DNA of 64,000 nt from Muscardinus avellanarius (GCA_963383645.1 OY726561.1:29058826-29122825), one strand, 5' to 3'. Counted from the first letter of the stretch, positions 1 through 11,465 are shown. Translations and numbers: made by a program. Notes: generated from the letters alone by a model not told the origin.

Positions 1-1980
1 GATTTTGACATTTCAACACCTTAGAAGTTTGAAAAACACTGAAAAGTGAGGCAATATGGGAATTAAGTGATGAGTGTAAATGAGATGATATAATCCACAT
101 AAATGTATGTGCATTCTATCATTTTGTATAAATGAGCTGTAGGGAAGGAAACACGTTTTCTTTACCCATCGCTGACGTTCAGGGCTAGAGTCTCTATGAC
201 ATGACAGGTTAACAAGATAAAGAATCTACATGTATTTAACAATTTTTACATGACGTAGAATCCTTCAAAAGGAAATGAAGACTCAAAGACTTAGGTCAAC
301 CTGTGTGTTTCTTTTTTAATGCTAGGTTTGAAGAAGTGGACAGTTGTAGAGAAGTATGATGGGGTGGAGGGTGTATGAACAAGGATAAACTGGAGGAACT
401 GATGGCTGGTTTGTTTAGATTCTTTTCTGTTGTAGTGTTTTCAGAAAGAAGGATGTTTTTTTCCTCTGGGTTCAGGGAGGACACCTCTCAAATGAGAGTA
501 TTGTTACCTGCTTCAGGAAAAACTTGAAACATCCTTTCTAGGATTTATGACTTTCCTCAGGGTAAAAGAGCAGTTGAATATCAGAGAGTTATTTTTCTAC
601 TTCAGTGATTTTCTCAAATTCCTTCAACTTAAAATATTTTGGGAATAATGTGCCTAGACCCACCAGGGATGAAAATATCTGCTTCTTAAATTGAGAAGTA
701 AATGATGGTGTATACATGTATCGGTATACATATGTGTATAGATATGTGTATGTGTATGTATATGGTACATACACACACATCCCCTCATTTAAATTTCACA
801 ATTTATAAAGCAGACATTTTTATCCGCATTATATATATATATGGAACAATCCTGGGGAAGTTAAATCATTTCTTTAACTACTAAGTGCAAAATTCAGGAT
901 TTTAAAATCATCTCTTCCAGTGTACTTGATTTAACATAGGCTTCCTGTAGAAATAATCGGAATTTTTGAAGAAATTGACTGTCCTCTTGCAAATGTCTTA
1001 TTGCTAAGATATATAATGCAGAAGATAATATAAACATTTGAAGAGAAGACTTAAGGAAGCTGAGAGAAAATGTAACTGTTTTATAAAGAGAGATTTAGAG
1101 GGAAGATGGCCGAAAGGCGCTTAGGGAATCAGAGTGAAATTTTGACAAAGTGATTAATAACACTTGCAAATAATCTTGGCTATGGGTAGAATTTAGAAGT
1201 ATAAAGATGGAGTAGAAAAAGGCTTTCAAAGCAGAATAGTATTATAAAGGATACTCAATAACAGGAATCACAGAATATTATAATTGGCCTGGAAATTATA
1301 ATATGTAAATTTTTAAGTAATGAATTTATAAAGGTATTGTATTATGTGGTGGTAGTTTTTGGTTGATCTTTAATGCCAGAAGCAGAATTGTTGAACCACT
1401 AAAGATTTTTGAGTAGGAAGTTTGTAATAGTAGGAAATCAGAGGAGAAACGTAATGAAACACACTTATGTAACAGCTGTATTTTGGAAAATACATAGTGA
1501 GCATAAACATGTCCTGTGTTACCCTTGGAACAATAAGTATGTCACATTCTTCTATTTTTTAAAACTAATTTAAAACCTGCTTTTGCTGGCCAGCTAGGCA
1601 CCCAATTATTGGAGCTTGATCTTTACCTTCTTCTAAGAAGCTAGATGAGGTTTTATGGCACATTAATTTAGTGTGAATTAATTTTCTTAGTAGACATTAT
1701 GTGAACAGGGAAAGTCTGGTCCTTGGGTCAAGAAAACCACCGTGTGGTTCTCTTGTTACTTTTGTCACTGGGTGTCTCTGATAGCTGCAGAGATTCTGTC
1801 CTTGGGTTTATGGGTTTCCTTTTATGTGTTCCTCTTTCAGAAATTTGTAGCTGCTCTCAAGGTCAGGGTGTTTAGTTTTCAACTTATTTGGATCTCTCTT
1901 TATCTCCCATCAGAATTTCCACCACCTTCTAAGCTCTGTCTGCTTCAAAGGAGAATATAGATCCTTCATGCCCCTCATGG
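1..1980. other. No gene recognised; AT-rich unique-looking DNA
   Basis: I see no gene or confident repeat here. Open frames are short and lack recognisable domains. A TG/TA-rich tract at 706-780 and a short TA run near 828-841 are the only distinct low-complexity patches. Confidence 0.5.
706..780. repeat. Imperfect TG/TA/CA low-complexity tract
   Basis: Alternating purine-pyrimidine sequence built of TGTA, TATG and ACAC units. It is a degenerate dinucleotide microsatellite that creates short meaningless frames on both strands. Confidence 0.75.
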
Positions 1981-1984
1981 TAGA

Positions 1985-2360
1985 CAAAGCAATGGTGTCC
2001 AGATGTTACATCCTAGTTACTGAAACTTGTGAACTATGCCACCATTTATGGAAAAGGGAAATTAAGATGAAGTTAAGGTTGATAGCCAACTTGTTAACTT
2101 AGAGGCTGTATTGGGTTATGTGGGTGAGCCCCAGATGATAAGTGTCTTTGAAAGTAGAAGAGAAGGTTGTTGTGATGTCCTGTGGAAAGGATGAGATCTA
2201 CTGCCACTGCTGGCTTTGAAGATGGAGGAATAGTGTGTGATAAGATGAGGGGTGTGAGTACCTAGAGGCAGACTTTCTCCTGGAGCCTGCAGAAGATACA
2301 TAATCCTGTTGACACCTTGATTTAGCACAGTGAGACTTCTGTTGTACTTCTAGACTGCTG
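1985..2360 (+). mobile_element. MLT1-like MaLR LTR fragment
   Basis: The order of recognisable blocks matches an ancient mammalian ERVL-MaLR (MLT1-type) LTR in sense orientation: a 'gaaacttgtgaactatgcca' block, then 'gctggctttgaagatggagg', then 'ctggagcctgcagaag', then 'ttgatttagcacagtgagac'. It is diverged and has no internal retroviral region. The family name is from memory; assignment to the MLT1 group is likely, the subfamily unknown. Confidence 0.6.
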
Positions 2361-2636
2361 AACCATGAGACATGTTCTTGTTGTAAGTGGCAAAGTTGGT
2401 GGTGACTTGTTAGAGCAGCTGCAGGAAACGGCTGCACTCTGAAAGCTGCCACTCCTCTTCCCCTACACGTGGGGTGTCTCACCCCAAGTTTCCCTAACAC
2501 ATGTTGCCTCTTCCTGTTTCAGGTCTAGTGTGTTCACTTTTCTCTATTTCAGGGCAACTCCAGAAACAGTAGTTCTTTAGGACAGACTTAAATTCTAATG
2601 CATTTTTATTTTCTCCAAGGAAAGCCTAGATCTTGT

Positions 2637-2725
2637 CATAGGAGTCAGCAAACCTCAGCCTACAGGCCAAAACTGGCCCTCTGCCCGATTTAAAAAACAA
2701 AGTTTTATCAGAACACATTCAGTTA
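2637..2725 (+). mobile_element. Old DNA-transposon-like relic
   Basis: The stretch runs from a gtcagcaaac block through a ctggccctctgcccgat block to an aaagttttatcagaaca block. This resembles a common non-autonomous mammalian DNA transposon (hAT-type suspected). Only one end is present. A related piece in the same orientation lies at 60400-60535. I do not recall the exact family name. Confidence 0.4.
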
Positions 2726-2730
2726 TGTAT

Positions 2731-2979
2731 TTAGGGCCCACCCAGATTATCTAGGAGGCCCTTCCCATATCAAGTTAATCTATTGAGATAGATAAGCAAG
2801 AAAGAAACTATCTCAATAGATTAACTCATAGTTGACTAGTAAGTAGAACTGTAGCCCCAAAGATACCAAGTTTTGGAACCAATGAATCTTCCTTATTTGG
2901 AAAAAAGTATCTATGCAGATATGATAGTTAAGGATCTTCAGATGGGAAGGTCCTCCTAGATAATCTGGGTGGACTCTAA
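2731..2979. repeat. 38-bp inverted repeat enclosing a perfect 19-bp hairpin
   Basis: Arms 2731-2768 and 2942-2979 are reverse complements with three mismatches by eye. Between them, 2773-2791 and 2808-2826 form a perfect 19-bp stem with a 16-nt loop. The right outer arm is in MLT1 context, so the left arm is the rearranged copy. It looks like a fold-back or snap-back replication scar. Confidence 0.85.
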
Positions 2980-3000
2980 GTACCATTGAGAGTGTCCTTG

Positions 3001-3199
3001 TAGTGGCACACACTTGTAATCCCATCATTGGGAAACTGAGACAGGAGGATCAGGTTTGTAGACAACCTCAGATACTTAGTGAGGCCTTTGCAACTCAGTG
3101 AGACCCTGTTTCAAAATGTAGAATGGGAAATAGGGCTGGGGGTGTCACTCGGAGGTAGAATGCCCCTGGGTTCCATCACCAGTACCACATACACAAAAA
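3001..3199 (+). mobile_element. Composite B1-ID SINE, type B
   Basis: The left B1-like half carries 'cacttgtaatcccat' and 'gagacaggaggatc'. The linker reads 'agtgagaccctgtttcaaaa'. The right ID-like half carries 'gggctgggggtgt' and 'ggttccatcaccagtacc'. It is followed by an A-rich tail and a long microsatellite. It sits inside the MLT1-like LTR at 2731-3560. Confidence 0.85.
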
Positions 3200-3213
3200 A
3201 GAGGTATAGGGAG

Positions 3214-3318
<105 letters not shown>

Positions 3319-3560
3319 GGAGCAATGCCTCCTACAAGTTGAGGAGACCAGCAGCTACCAAAGCTGGAAGTATCAAGGGGTGAATTCTCCTTCAGACCCT
3401 CAAGAGGAAACATAGCCCAGCTGATACTTCAGGTTTGGACGTCTGACATCCCAAACAGTGAAGTATGAAATTTCTATTTCTTAAGCCACCCAAGTACCTA
3501 TGGTAACTTGCCATAGATTGTGGCAATTTGTAATATAGTTTTATAGGGGCAAAAGGAAAC

Positions 3561-4500
3561 TATCAAGTAGGAAAAAATATTTTGAGAAGATAAACTTTTA
3601 ACTAGCCTTCATGATTAAAGTTAAAAGAAAGTTCACCTGCAAATGAATTGCAGACTCACTACTTCACCTAATACCTGGTTTTGGTGGAGGAAATTGAGGA
3701 AAAGCAGACAACAACAAAATAAAAACACAAAAACACATGCTTTGGGGACTTAGAGACTTCAAAGATGTTCAGATAATTTAATAGTGTATAAATTATTTCC
3801 CAATGAGGCAGTCAAAGTTCTTAGAATAAATCACATTGATTTCCACTTCTGTTTGGCTCAAGAAATACTTGACACTTCAAATGATCCCTGGACTTCTCTA
3901 ACATTGTCTCTGTAACCAACTATAGAGAACATGGAATGCCAGTTTACCTTCCCTCTGTTTTTATTGTCACTTTTCAAAATAAATATTCATATACAAGTAG
4001 GTTATATTTAATATTATATTATGTATATATATTTAAGATATTTCTACCACTGGCACATATTTAAACTCTAAGTATTTATAATATAATATTCTAGCATCAG
4101 TATGTGTTCTTCCTTCCTGAAGAAACTGCCTGTCTTGGTGAGATGGGTGATCACAAAATTATCTGTATGGATTTGAGGGTTTTTAATATCAAAATCCCTA
4201 AATATAATCATGAGTTATTGCATACCAAATCAAAGGCAAGTTATGCAACTCCCTTACAAGTGTGAGTAAGCCCTTTATGGGGTACCATACAGCTCATGAA
4301 TACCTTGCCGAATTCTTCCTGCCTCCCCTCTTTGTCCAGCTATAGATTCAGGGACTAATTCTGAGAAAGCTCAGCTTCATCCAGCAGTAACCTAAACAGG
4401 GCCCAGGCTCAGGTAGCCAAAGTGCCACTCAGTTTGTACCCTGGGGTTTCTCTGAGGCTGAATGTGTGTTATGAGATTCATTCCACAAGGCTTTCTGTAA
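3561..4500. other. No gene recognised; AT-rich
   Basis: AT-rich sequence with no recognised repeat or coding frame. It includes a TA-rich patch around 3980-4090. Confidence 0.5.
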
Positions 4501-4508
4501 TCCCTCCA

Positions 4509-4728
4509 TTTTTTTTTTTTTTTTCGGTATTAGGGATGGAGCTCTGGCATCCTACCTCCAAGCTACACCCCCAGCTCTATTTTTTTTTTATTCTTTATTG
4601 TAAAACAGGGTCTCACTGAATTGCAAAGGGCCTCACTAAGTAGTAGCTGAGTCTGTCCCCGAACCGTGATCCTCCTATCTCAGCTTTCCAAATGCTGGAA
4701 TTACAAGCCTGTGCCACCATGCCCGGCT
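4509..4728 (-). mobile_element. Composite B1-ID SINE, type B
   Basis: A poly-T start is followed by the reverse complement of the ID half ('ctacctccaagctaca'), a linker containing 'aaaacagggtctcactgaa', and the B1 half ('ggaattacaagcctgtgcca', 'accatgcccggct'). The flanks TCCCTCCATTT (4501-4511) and TCCTTCCATTT (about 4732-4742) look like a target-site duplication with one mismatch. Confidence 0.9.
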
Positions 4729-5094
4729 AAGTCCTTCCATTTGAACAGCTGGTAGCTGGCTCAACATGACATCTATGTGCCAAATGTCCCCTATTTCCTG
4801 CTTACCATTCCTCCAATGGCAACTGGTCATGCAGCTGCTTTTGCCTCAAGTTTTGCCTATGAGAAAACTCCAGCTAAGGCATGTCCTACTACATATAGTT
4901 CAAAGAAAATTCCAGAAAATACTAATTTTTTTCAAATTTTTTATTATAGATGTTTACAAATCACAGAAGCAAAGAAAAGAGTAAAATGGCCTCCCACAAA
5001 CCTTTCATTCCATATACCATTTTCCCAGTCGCTGTACCCTAGAAATTAATCCCTAGACTCTAGAATATGGTTACTAAGGAGGCAGGTTAAAAGA

Positions 5095-5390
5095 GAAATG
5101 CATATTTACTTTTGTTAGTTACTATCAGATTACTCTTCATAAGGATTCTATCAATTTAGATTCTTCTTGCCAAGAAAACACAAGAGAGCCTATTTTTCTA
5201 TAGTTCCCAAGAGTATATTGTTTCTAAAAGAATTTTTTTAATTTCTGCCAATCTCATCTGGCTACTTCTAATGCATTCTTGTATTATGAATAAGATTGTG
5301 TTTATTATTTATGCCTTTCTGTCTATTTTCCTATAGGTCTGTTAGTCTTTACGTTCTTGTTTTTCAGAAAAAAACACTTTGTCAGTGATA
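5095..5390 (-). mobile_element. Old L1M/HAL1-like fragment
   Basis: The antisense order of blocks (a 'gttagttactatcagatta' block, then 'gccaatctcatctggct', then 'gcctttctgtctattttc', then 'cactttgtcagtgata') parallels old mammalian L1 3' regions. It is heavily diverged with no open frame. Confidence 0.4.
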
Positions 5391-5439
5391 TAATTTTGAG
5401 AATACTCAAATGGAGGTATCTTCTCTTATAGGGTTCTTG

Positions 5440-5812
5440 TTCAGTGGATTTTGACAAATTAAGTCCAAAGACTAGCAAAGGGTATAGAAATATAAAAGTT
5501 TATTTTAAGTCAAAGATAGAAGAAAAAACAGCTCTCCCTCCTTTTATGGGGGAATGAGAGATCTCTGAGGGATCTCTGAAAGAGAGTAGCCCCCGAAGCT
5601 CTTGGGAGGTGGGCTTTTAAACATTACTGAGGTTTTCCCATAAGCTCTTTTGTGATGGTTGGTCAGAATAGAGTTTTGGAGAACCAATGCCTTTTTCCAA
5701 ATTTTAATCCTCAATTTGAATTATTTTGTGAGCTGGTGGGCCCTGATTTCCTGGTACCCAGGAAGAAGTCTCTTAACTCTTTCCACCTCACAGAAGGGGA
5801 CACAGATGGCCT
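5440..5812 (-). mobile_element. Possible LTR fragment, unassigned
   Basis: Blocks such as 'agtttattttaagtcaaaga', 'aaacagctctccctcc', 'gtgggcttttaaa' and a run of antisense A/G-rich sequence recall the antisense of a retroviral LTR. I could not place it in a family; it may be unique sequence. Confidence 0.25.
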
Positions 5813-5864
5813 TTGTAAAAACTGTTGTTCTTTTTTTTTTGTCATTCAACCTTTAACAGAATTT

Positions 5865-6434
5865 TTTTAAATTGGTGCATTGTAATTATACATTTTGAAG
5901 TTTAGGGTGATAGGAGTCATAGATGTACATAGCACTCACTGTAGTCTCCTGATTCCCTTATTCTTTCCCCTCCTTCTCATGCTCAGCACAGTAACTGACT
6001 TTGATAAGTTTTTGTATGTACAACATGTCCATTGAGGGGTTTCTCTCCCCCCTCAGTTATGTCACCTTCTTCATTCATCTAAGTTTTCTCCTCCTTTGTT
6101 TGGAGTCCTTCTATGTCCTGTTTTCTCCCGAGTTTCCATATATTAGGAAGAACATCTGACTTCACTTCTTGTGGCTGACTAAACGCACTTTGCATAATGT
6201 TCTCCATTTTCACTCATTTCCCTACAAATGACATAATTTTATTATTTTTGATGGATAAGTAGAATTCCATTGTGTACATATTCCATAGTTTTGTAATCCA
6301 TTCATCTGTTGATGGGCATCTTGGCTGGTTCCATACTTTGGCAATTATGAATTGTACATAGATATGCATGCATTGTTCTGGGACATTGATTTCCATTCTT
6401 TTAGTTAGATACCCCATTGCCATTTTCCCCAAGA

Positions 6435-6435
<1 letters not shown>
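5865..6435 (-). mobile_element. LINE-1 3' end (ORF2 C-terminus plus 3'UTR)
   Basis: The 3'UTR lies at the left (5865 to about 6190) and the ORF2 C-terminal part at 6214-6432. The latter translates on the minus strand with the conserved L1 motif PSTDEWITKLWNMYTMEF. The copy is 5'-truncated with no reverse transcriptase domain, so it is dead. A TG and TC microsatellite follows at its 5' end. Confidence 0.9.
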
Positions 6436-6436
<1 letters not shown>

Positions 6437-6465
<29 letters not shown>

Positions 6466-6590
6466 ATTTTTAGTGTTTTACTACAAAATTCACTCTCTCT
6501 GTCTCTCTCTCTGTCTCTCTCTGTCTCTCTCTCTCTGACTCTCCTTCTCTCTCTCTCTCTCTCTGTTTCTCCTTCTCTCTCTTTGTAGTT
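6437..6590. repeat. (TG)n and (TC)n/CTGT microsatellites
   Basis: A TG run at 6437-6463 is followed by TC-rich repeats with CTGT variants from about 6493 to 6590, separated by 30 bp of unique DNA. Confidence 0.95.
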
Positions 6591-6591
6591 T

Positions 6592-6664
6592 TGTACTGCT
6601 GGGGATCAAACCCAGGGCCTCACCCATGCTGAGCATTCTACCAGTGAGTTATATCTTCAGCCCC
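6592..6664 (-). mobile_element. Solo ID-type SINE
   Basis: The reverse complement reads as a tRNA-Ala-like ID body: 'ggggctgaagatataact', then 'gtagaatgctcagcatg', then 'aggccctgggtttgatcc'. No B1 half is attached, unlike the composite SINEs around it. Confidence 0.8.
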
Positions 6665-7180
6665 AAATACTATATCCTTATTAATGATGAGGACTCACAA
6701 AATAATTATTGAAGAACGTATTTTTATGAAAGATCATTCTAAACAAATATTTAATTTTAATTAACCTTTAATTATTTCACAGATCTTGTAATAAAAGTGC
6801 TAAAACATTCATTTTTCAAATAACACAACATTCCAACTCCTGGTTGTTCCTGTTTGTATAATTTTCTAGGTTCTTTATCTCCTTTGTCCCAAATTCTTTC
6901 CTTCCTCTTTCCCTGTCATTTTCAACTTCTCTCTGGCTTCCTCCCCCTTCTGTTTTGCTCCCCTCCACCTCCTTTCTGTCACCTGGCCTTAGACATTAAA
7001 ACAAGCAAACAGGAGAACAAACATTACTCTATAAGAAAAGAAAATCCAGCAAAATGTACCCATGGCTGGTGTGGGGAGAACCTTGAGAGTCATGAGTTGC
7101 CATGCAATGATGTAATTGTTGAATTTACTTCTAAACAAAGGAAGTCAGAGAAACTATTTTGAAAAGCAGAATAACTGAGT
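6665..7180. other. No gene recognised
   Basis: AT-rich, then a CT-rich patch (6880-6975) and unique-looking sequence. The 102-codon frame at 6854-7162 has a low-complexity start and no recognisable domain. Confidence 0.45.
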
Positions 7181-7600
7181 GGTGCACTGAAGGATGAATA
7201 AGAAATAACTAGTCAGAAAAGCAGAAAGGTTAGTCTTTTGAGGAAGAGTCCACACCTGTAAAAGCCTCATGTAGAACATGAACATGCAAATGAAAGAGAC
7301 AGTGAGTGACTAGTGAGACCTAAGGCTGGAGGGACAGGTAGGAGGCCCACCTTGCAGATTCTTGAGAAGCATGCTAAAATTTGTCTTTACTCTGGAGCAC
7401 TTCAAAATCATAGAAGGAAAAGGATCTAACAAAAATGGTGTGGGTATGATCAGACCTGCAATTTGAACAGATTAATCTGACTCCTATATGGAAAACAGAT
7501 CTTAAGGGTGCACACATGGAAGAAGCCCAAATAGGGTTACAGTGCTGTGGTTTGAGGGAGGCAGTAAGAGGGTCAGGATGGGTGACAACAGGGTGTGACC
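7180..7600. mobile_element. Possible ancient interspersed repeat
   Basis: The order of blocks (a 'ttgtctttactctgg' block, then 'gtatgatcagacctgcaat', then 'agattaatctgactcc') resembles a widespread old mammalian repeat seen near genes. Divergence is high and I cannot name the family. Confidence 0.3.
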
Positions 7601-8074
7601 AGTGCCTTTAAACACTCAAATATTTGGCTTTTTAAATAATACCTCTCCATATGATAAAATTATTTTCAGTAGTCATCAAATGATGCAAATAGCTCATAAT
7701 AATAATGGCTAGAAAAGAAATACAAAGAAGTTCTTTCATTGGCCTTTATATATAATTGTGTAATTAAAAATATAAAATAAACCATTGATGCACAAAAATT
7801 GGTAAAATCATAGCTAGCTATTCATTCAATTGTTTCTGTTTCTATTTGATTGATATTTAATAGTCTGAACTTTAATATTTAGCTATAATTATATTGAAAC
7901 TTGTATCATTTTCTAAGAGAATTTTAATACAACTAAAATATCTGCAAAAATGACAATTTAGGAAATAGCTAAGTGATGCCCCTGAAAGAATGTTATTTTC
8001 TTGATTTTTTTGTTTTAAAATCATTAATTAAAAAATATTACATTTCAATTTCTATTCAATATAGATGAGCTAAT
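7600..8074. other. No gene recognised; AT-rich
   Basis: Very AT-rich with no repeat family recognised and no coding signal. Confidence 0.5.
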
Positions 8075-8083
8075 ATCACATCT

Positions 8084-8258
8084 CGCTGGCACGCTTGTAA
8101 TCCCCACGCTTGGGAGGTGGAGACAGGAGGATTGCACAGGTTCAAAGCCAGCCATGCTGGTTTAAGAGACACTGTTTCCAAAAATAAAATAGGTCTGGGA
8201 GTGTAGCCCAGAGGTAGAAGGGCTTCTAGGAACCCAGTACCACCAAAAAAAAAAAAAA
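8084..8258 (+). mobile_element. Composite B1-ID SINE, type A
   Basis: A shortened B1 half is followed by the 'cagccatgctggtttaagag' junction, a 'gtttccaaaa' linker, and the ID half 'ggtctgggagtgtagccc' ending in 'ttctaggaacccagtacc' and an A tail. The perfect 9-bp flanks ATCACATCT (8075-8083 and 8259-8267) are the target-site duplication. The first part of the B1 head is missing. Confidence 0.9.
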
Positions 8259-8267
8259 ATCACATCT

Positions 8268-8690
8268 TCTGGTTAACACTTTGTTAATCTCGTGTTTTAA
8301 GCACCAATACAGACCCCAACTGGTCAAATAGAATGGCAAAATTGAAGCAATTCAAGTTCTTCATTTCAAGTGTTTCCTTTTAATAATCACTGTGTTGCCA
8401 TTATTTATTTTGAATGTGTTTGAATAAAAGAGAGCTATATATAATACCCAAAGTGAGCTCTAACGTTTTCGGAACCACTAGCAGTTATTTAAAAATGAAA
8501 GCATATACAGAGTCCACAAGTGTTAAGGGACAGCTATATAATTGGGAATTCTACAGATGATCTTCTCTATAAAAATATAATATTGGTTAAAAGATGGGGA
8601 TTTAAAAATGTACTAAGGTAAAGTTTACTATGTTTTATTAAAACTTAATGATAGGTAAATTATTTAGAATTTAGGTCACCAAAAATTCTT
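8268..8690. other. No gene recognised; AT-rich
   Basis: AT-rich single-copy-looking DNA between two SINEs; no coding or RNA signal seen. Confidence 0.5.
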
Positions 8691-8692
8691 TT

Positions 8693-8887
8693 CTTTTTTT
8701 TTTTTTTGAAAAAAAAATAGTACTAGGGGTGAAAGCTAGGGGTACTCTACAACTGAGCTATATCCCTAGCCCTTTATTTCTTATTTTTAGACAATGCTCA
8801 AATTGGTCAGGCTGGCCTGAAACTTGGGATACTCCTATCTCTGCTTCCTGAGTATTTGGACTATAGATGTTTGCTACTGGATCTGGC
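8693..8887 (-). mobile_element. Composite B1-ID SINE, diverged
   Basis: T-rich start, antisense ID half ('ctacaactgagctatatccc'), and B1 half with 'ggtcaggctggcctgaaact'. It is more diverged than the type A copies, so older. Confidence 0.75.
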
Positions 8888-9084
8888 TCCTCTTTTTATC
8901 TTTCTGATAGAGAAGTTAACTGGTGAGAGTGTAGTATGACTTGAGACTGATAGGTGTTATTTCCTTGACCAAGCTCTATACAGGCATCTTCGAATCCCTC
9001 CCTTTGAGGGTGCCTCAACATTGGTTTACAAAGATTTGAACAAAATATTTCCTTCCTTCCTTCTGACACCCCCCCCCAGCCATT

Positions 9085-9202
9085 TAAAAAAAAATTCTGA
9101 TTGAGTTTCACTAAGTTATTGTGTGCTGAACTCAAATCTGTGATCCGCCTATCTCAACCTCTCACATACTGAGAATACTGGCATACAGCACTGTGCAGGC
9201 TT
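9085..9202 (-). mobile_element. B1-like SINE fragment
   Basis: Antisense B1 half only: 'gagtttcactaagttattg', then 'atctgtgatccgcctatctc', then 'tactgagaatactggcat'. The ID half is absent. Confidence 0.65.
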
Positions 9203-9451
9203 TAACATGGTTTCTAACAGCTCAAGGTCACATCCTGGGGCCCTAAACATGCTTCCTGGTCACTTAAGTACTTGATTAAGAGAATTCAAGTTTGTCCAAA
9301 ACATGTACTCTTTGATTTTTCCAATACTTAAATATAGGGTCCCTGTTTCCTAGCCTCTTTGAGAAGACAGCAGCCTAACTTCAATAAGTGCCAGTAACAA
9401 AGCCAAATGGACCAACCTCTTTCTGATTTTTGTAATTTTACCACCCTGCTG

Positions 9452-9818
9452 TTATAATATGGATTTAGAATGTCATCCTGAACTGCAGGGAGACAAGGCA
9501 GACATGTTTGAGGTGGGGCATGGTTGCTGAGGAGGAGTCCCTGGGGATGTGGCCTTGGGGATTATATATGGTCCCTCTTCCCTTGCTCTCTTGCTTTCTG
9601 TCTCCATGAGGTGAGAAGAGAGTTTTGCATTCTCTCCCTCTCTCTCCTCACTTCTCTCTCTCTCTCTCTGCCTCCCATTCCATGTCCTGAGCTTCACAGA
9701 TTTTACCTGGCCTACAATGAAGTTAACCCTTAATCTCTAGAACTGAGAGAAAAATCTTCCTTCCTCCAAGTAGTGGTGGTCAGGTATTGTGGATTACATC
9801 TGTGAGAATGCAGACTGA
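9452..9818 (+). mobile_element. ORR1/MaLR-like LTR
   Basis: The order follows a rodent MaLR LTR in sense: 'tatggatttagaatgtc' at the start, 'tggggattatatatggtccc', 'gctttctgtctccatgaggt', then a 3' end with 'cttcctccaagtagtggtgg' and 'gtcaggtattgtg'. The middle carries a CT-rich expansion (9630-9675). The frames on both strands across it are low-complexity artefacts. Confidence 0.6.
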
Positions 9819-9824
9819 GTCACC

Positions 9825-10296
9825 TGATTCTACTGTTCCCCTGATCACTCCCTCCACATTCTTTTATTCCTCTCTTAAAATGCCTCATTACCTCCATACA
9901 AATCAAAGTTGAATTCAGTTCATGCTTGGCTCTTTCCCTGTTGTAATAGTACATTACTAATTAATATGTGTTATTTAATTAGTTGCCTTTTATCTTTGAC
10001 AAAACTTAGAAATCAAAATATATTTGAATAAAAGTAGACATGTGAAGAAGAGGCACCATGGAGTTATCCATACGAAAATCCCACTACAGATAGTCTTTCT
10101 GGTAAGCAGAATACTCAATTGAATATGGCTAGAAATAGAAGTTGGACTAGATAGGACTGTTGGAAATTTAAACAGTTTTCCAACTGGCAGAAAATTTCAA
10201 TAGAAATGAATATTTTAATTGGAGTTGCCAGAGGAAGAGTTTATGCCCAGATGGAAAGGGAAACTTGTAGAATATAACAGGTTAGTGATAAATCTT
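9825..10296. other. No gene recognised
   Basis: Unique-looking AT-rich DNA with no recognised repeat. It ends at the direct repeat that flanks the 101-bp insertion. Confidence 0.5.
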
Positions 10297-10429
10297 AAAA
10301 ATGTCAATTTGTGGGTGTATTCATTCGAGTCACCCCTCCATGCCACTCGGGTATGGGGCTGTATTTCTATTTTCTGTATTTCTATCTTTCTAATAAACTT
10401 CTTTAAATCTTCAAAAAATGTCAATTTGT
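10297..10429 (+). mobile_element. 101-bp mini-insertion with 16-bp target-site duplication
   Basis: AAAAATGTCAATTTGT occurs at 10297-10312 and again at 10414-10429. The 101 bp between (10313-10413) hold a GC-richer head with several CpGs and a pyrimidine-rich stretch. The polyadenylation signal AATAAA lies about 20 bp before the end, then 'cttctttaaatcttca'. This is the form of a strongly 5'-truncated retroposed RNA, perhaps from an LTR (R-U5-like). No host gene was recognised as the source. Confidence 0.75.
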
Positions 10430-11465
10430 AAATAATTTTAAGATTCTTAAATTACAAGAATTATTAGATCAAACAAAAGCTCCCAGTTTTTCAACAAGCT
10501 GTATGTGATGGGATCATAGGGCTAAGGCACAAATTGGAATTATTTTAAAAAGTCAAGCAGCATAATACATTCTTATGCTATTTTGCCAAATTGTAGCCCT
10601 GTTATATCAATGAATATGGTGATTTGATAGGAAGTCATATATACACAAAGAAGCACAGATTTTCTGATTATTAAATGCTGACATTATATTTGCTAATAAA
10701 TCATTCATTGATTCTGTGAAATATTTATTGATGCTTAATGAATGCCAGACTCTGGGCTATGCAATGATCACTGTCCTCTCAGAGTTTAGAGATGAGTTAG
10801 AATGGAGTCAGAAGTGCTCTAGGAGTCTCAGGCTTGGGTTCGAGTCTTTTATCCATCTGTTCTTGGATCTATTTATTCCTTGTTTTTCTCCAGCTTTGCT
10901 CTATATCTCAGAAGATCTGAACTTTCAAGGTGCATTTCCCAGACTCCACAGGATTTTGGATGTTTTTGGTCAAAACAGGCAATGGAGGTAGAATGCAATA
11001 TGGTGGAATTGGAAGGACCAATGAATTTGTTTTCTTACTCTACTCAGGAAGCATCTTTGGAAAAGAACTACCTTTCTGCGATGGTCTCAAATTCTGTTTG
11101 GCAAGCCCATCTTCTGGTTTCTGGCATGTCCATTCATAAGAGCTGAATCTGTGCATCTGTTCCCAACTCTTCATTTTGTGATGAGTTGGTATCTTGAAAT
11201 CAGCCATGGTGCGAGATTTTACAGCACAGAAATTGGCAAACAGATTTTGCTTTTCTCCAAGAGCTGGATGTTAACCATTAACACGTACATTGCTGGTTCT
11301 CATAATGCCACCTCTGGATTGATTGTTGCTTAAACTCTAGAGGTGATAATTGGCTTTTAATTTTGTTACTGTTAATTTCTTCAAATTCTCAATTCTTTCT
11401 TTGTATAGTTTTTTTTTAATCCCCTTTCAGTCAGAACTAGTATCATGAGGTATATAATCTGGTGT
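10430..11465. other. No gene recognised; possible ancient repeat at 10690-10800
   Basis: The block 'gaaatatttattgatgctt' followed by 'atgccagactctgggctatg' near 10710-10770 recalls old mammalian repeats with a 'tactatgtgccaggcact' core. The rest shows no gene. The short frames at 10716-11333 have no recognisable domain. Confidence 0.35.

Noticed and set aside
6214..6432. Minus frame with L1-like C-terminal motif as a gene
   Set aside because: It is the ORF2 tail of a 5'-truncated L1, with no upstream coding part. The same applies at 23077-23450.
6592..6664. tRNA gene from the tRNA-like sequence
   Set aside because: The tRNA-like sequence belongs to an ID SINE. I found no complete cloverleaf with proper ends.
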